Shown here piece after piece: positions 63,271 to 64,000 of a DNA stretch of 64,000 bases; position 1 is the stretch's first letter, and each line of letters begins with the position of its first letter. The stretch covers positions 5,823-69,822 of the forward strand of contig CALOCZ010000020.1 of assembly GCA_942491935.1 (NCBI GenBank), written 5' to 3'. The position numbers and the translations under genes are program-made. This stretch comes from JAGTVG01 sp942491935 (lineage in GTDB: Bacteria; Bacteroidota; Bacteroidia; Cytophagales; Cyclobacteriaceae). Under the pieces are notes generated by a model. It did not search any database. It had not been told where the DNA came from and worked only from the letters and a program-made list of their open reading frames with translations.

Positions 63271-63290
63271 TGAAGTAGCTCCAGCAAAAA
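63260..63290. other. Chimeric join between segment B and segment C
   Basis: In one frame the sequence passes from porin ('NVIGT') to 2-oxoacid oxidoreductase ('VAPAKIE...KCLGNQATAWGF'). Codon choice shifts to A-ending codons. Neither protein is complete, so an assembly or recombination join is indicated. Confidence 0.75.
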
Positions 63291-64000
63291 TCGAAGGGGA
63301 CATATAGAAATGTTTAGGAAACCAAGCAACTGCTTGGGGATTCGTTGCAGCTGCTGAAAAGTCTGGATTAGACTTATTTTGTGGATCTTATCCTATTACG
63401 CCAGCTACCGAAATCTTACAGGAATTAGCAGCAAGGAAAGATCTTGGAGTTAAAACATTCCAGGCTGAAGATGAAATTGCAGGTATTTGTACAGCAATTG
63501 GAGCTAGTTTCGCTGGTAGATTGTCAGTAACAACAACATCTGGTCCTGGATTAGCGCTTAAATCAGAGGCAATTGGTTTGGCTGTGATGACAGAGTTACC
63601 ATTGGTTATTGTAAATGTTCAGCGTGGTGGCCCATCAACAGGATTACCAACAAAACCTGAGCAATCAGACCTTATGCAAGCATTATACGGAAGAAATGGA
63701 GAAAGTCCTGTAATTGTTATTGCAGCAAGTACACCATCAGATTGTTTTCATTATGCGTTTGAAGCAGCAAGATTATCATTAGAACATATGACTCCGGTTA
63801 TTTTATTAACCGATGGGTTTATTGCTAATGGTGCTGAACCATGGAAAATACCTTCTATGTCAGAATATCCTGAGATTAAAGCAAAAATTGTTAAAGAAGG
63901 CATTGAAGATTGGCAGCCATATGCTCGCGATGCAGAGAAGTTAGCAAGAACTTGGGCGGTTCCCGGAACTAAAGGTCTGGAGCACAGAATTGGTGGTTTG
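63270..64000 (+). CDS. korA: 2-oxoacid:ferredoxin oxidoreductase alpha subunit (KorA-type), partial
   Basis: Catalytic alpha chain that binds pyrophosphate cofactor and CoA with KorB, converting 2-oxoglutarate or a related acid to acyl-CoA with ferredoxin reduction. 'GNQATAWGFVAAAEKSGLDL' is followed by 'GSYPITPATEILQELAARKD', 'FQAEDEIAGICTAIGASFAG', 'TTSGPGLALKSEAIGLAVMT' and 'VNVQRGGPSTGLPTKPEQSD'. The N-terminal gamma-like domain is absent because of the join. Near 63300-63312 the reading frame meets TAG; two compensating one-base indels in G- and A-runs would give a smooth 'KIE-G-T-Y-R-K-C-L-G-N'. It runs off the window. Confidence 0.88.

Noticed and set aside
62213..64000. A porin-oxidoreductase fusion
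   Set aside because: Outer-membrane and cytoplasmic domains in one chain make no cellular sense, and each protein lacks its expected end.

Overview
The window is a composite of at least three stretches of DNA rather than one genomic locus. Segment A (1 to about 9617) is visibly G+C-rich. It carries a mannose-type PTS operon (IIC, IID, HPr, enzyme I), a phosphoglucose/phosphomannose isomerase, a sugar-nucleotide pyrophosphorylase, S-adenosylmethionine synthetase, adenosylhomocysteinase and a GWxTD-domain protein. GWxTD proteins and this gene mix suggest an uncultured FCB-group lineage (Krumholzibacteriota, Eisenbacteria, Latescibacterota or Gemmatimonadota-like); that placement is inference. 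Segment B (about 9618 to 63270) is A+T-rich and Bacteroidota-like: many lipoproteins and beta-barrel proteins, a DUF4421 protein, sulfatases, GH29 and GH78 enzymes, and a C-type sulfatase site. Segment C (about 63270 to the end) is an A+T-rich fragment of a Bacteroidota-type 2-oxoacid:ferredoxin oxidoreductase alpha subunit. Both joins cut through the middle of a gene and leave accidental in-frame fusions.

Segment B, left to right. Positions 9.6-25 kb: a broken GMC oxidoreductase and its gluconate-dehydrogenase-like small subunit, a PKD-type lipoprotein, a GPP34 protein, a sulfatase and an alpha-L-fucosidase, a class III cyclase-TPR protein, an outer-membrane protein, and a membrane-anchored sigma54 activator. 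Positions 25-30 kb: a second sulfatase whose signal peptide is interrupted by about 580 bases of nearly pure purine, then carbonic anhydrase with two membrane-associated partners. Positions 30-46.7 kb: malic enzyme-phosphotransacetylase, an MFS transporter with a GH-like lipoprotein, Rex, a CehA/McbA metallohydrolase, an ABC permease, a glutamate-synthase-like FMN protein and an alpha-L-rhamnosidase. Positions 46.9-56.5 kb: a hydrogenase maturation protease, a six-gene Mvh-Hdr-QmoC-like operon, and a second, divergent Rex gene with a near-ideal Rex operator. Positions 56.6-63.3 kb: two outer-membrane proteins and a sodium/acetate-type symporter with an unusual small subunit, a TPR protein and a porin.

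How the genes fit together: sulfatases plus fucosidase and rhamnosidase indicate breakdown of sulfated, deoxysugar-rich (probably algal) polysaccharide, although no SusC/SusD pair is present. The group 3c-like [NiFe] hydrogenase with two HdrA-like flavoproteins and a membrane QmoC-like subunit, but no HdrB, looks like an H2-linked redox complex joined to the quinone pool. Its neighbouring Rex would tie it to the NADH/NAD+ ratio. This is the best candidate for an unusual system here.

Sequence quality is poor. At least ten otherwise convincing genes are split by one-base indels, several at homopolymers, and three or four carry in-frame TAA codons at conserved positions. Most broken genes are therefore more likely sequence errors than real pseudogenes. 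The genuine vestiges I can support are a sulfatase tail, a cyclase N-terminus and a duplicated gene tail.
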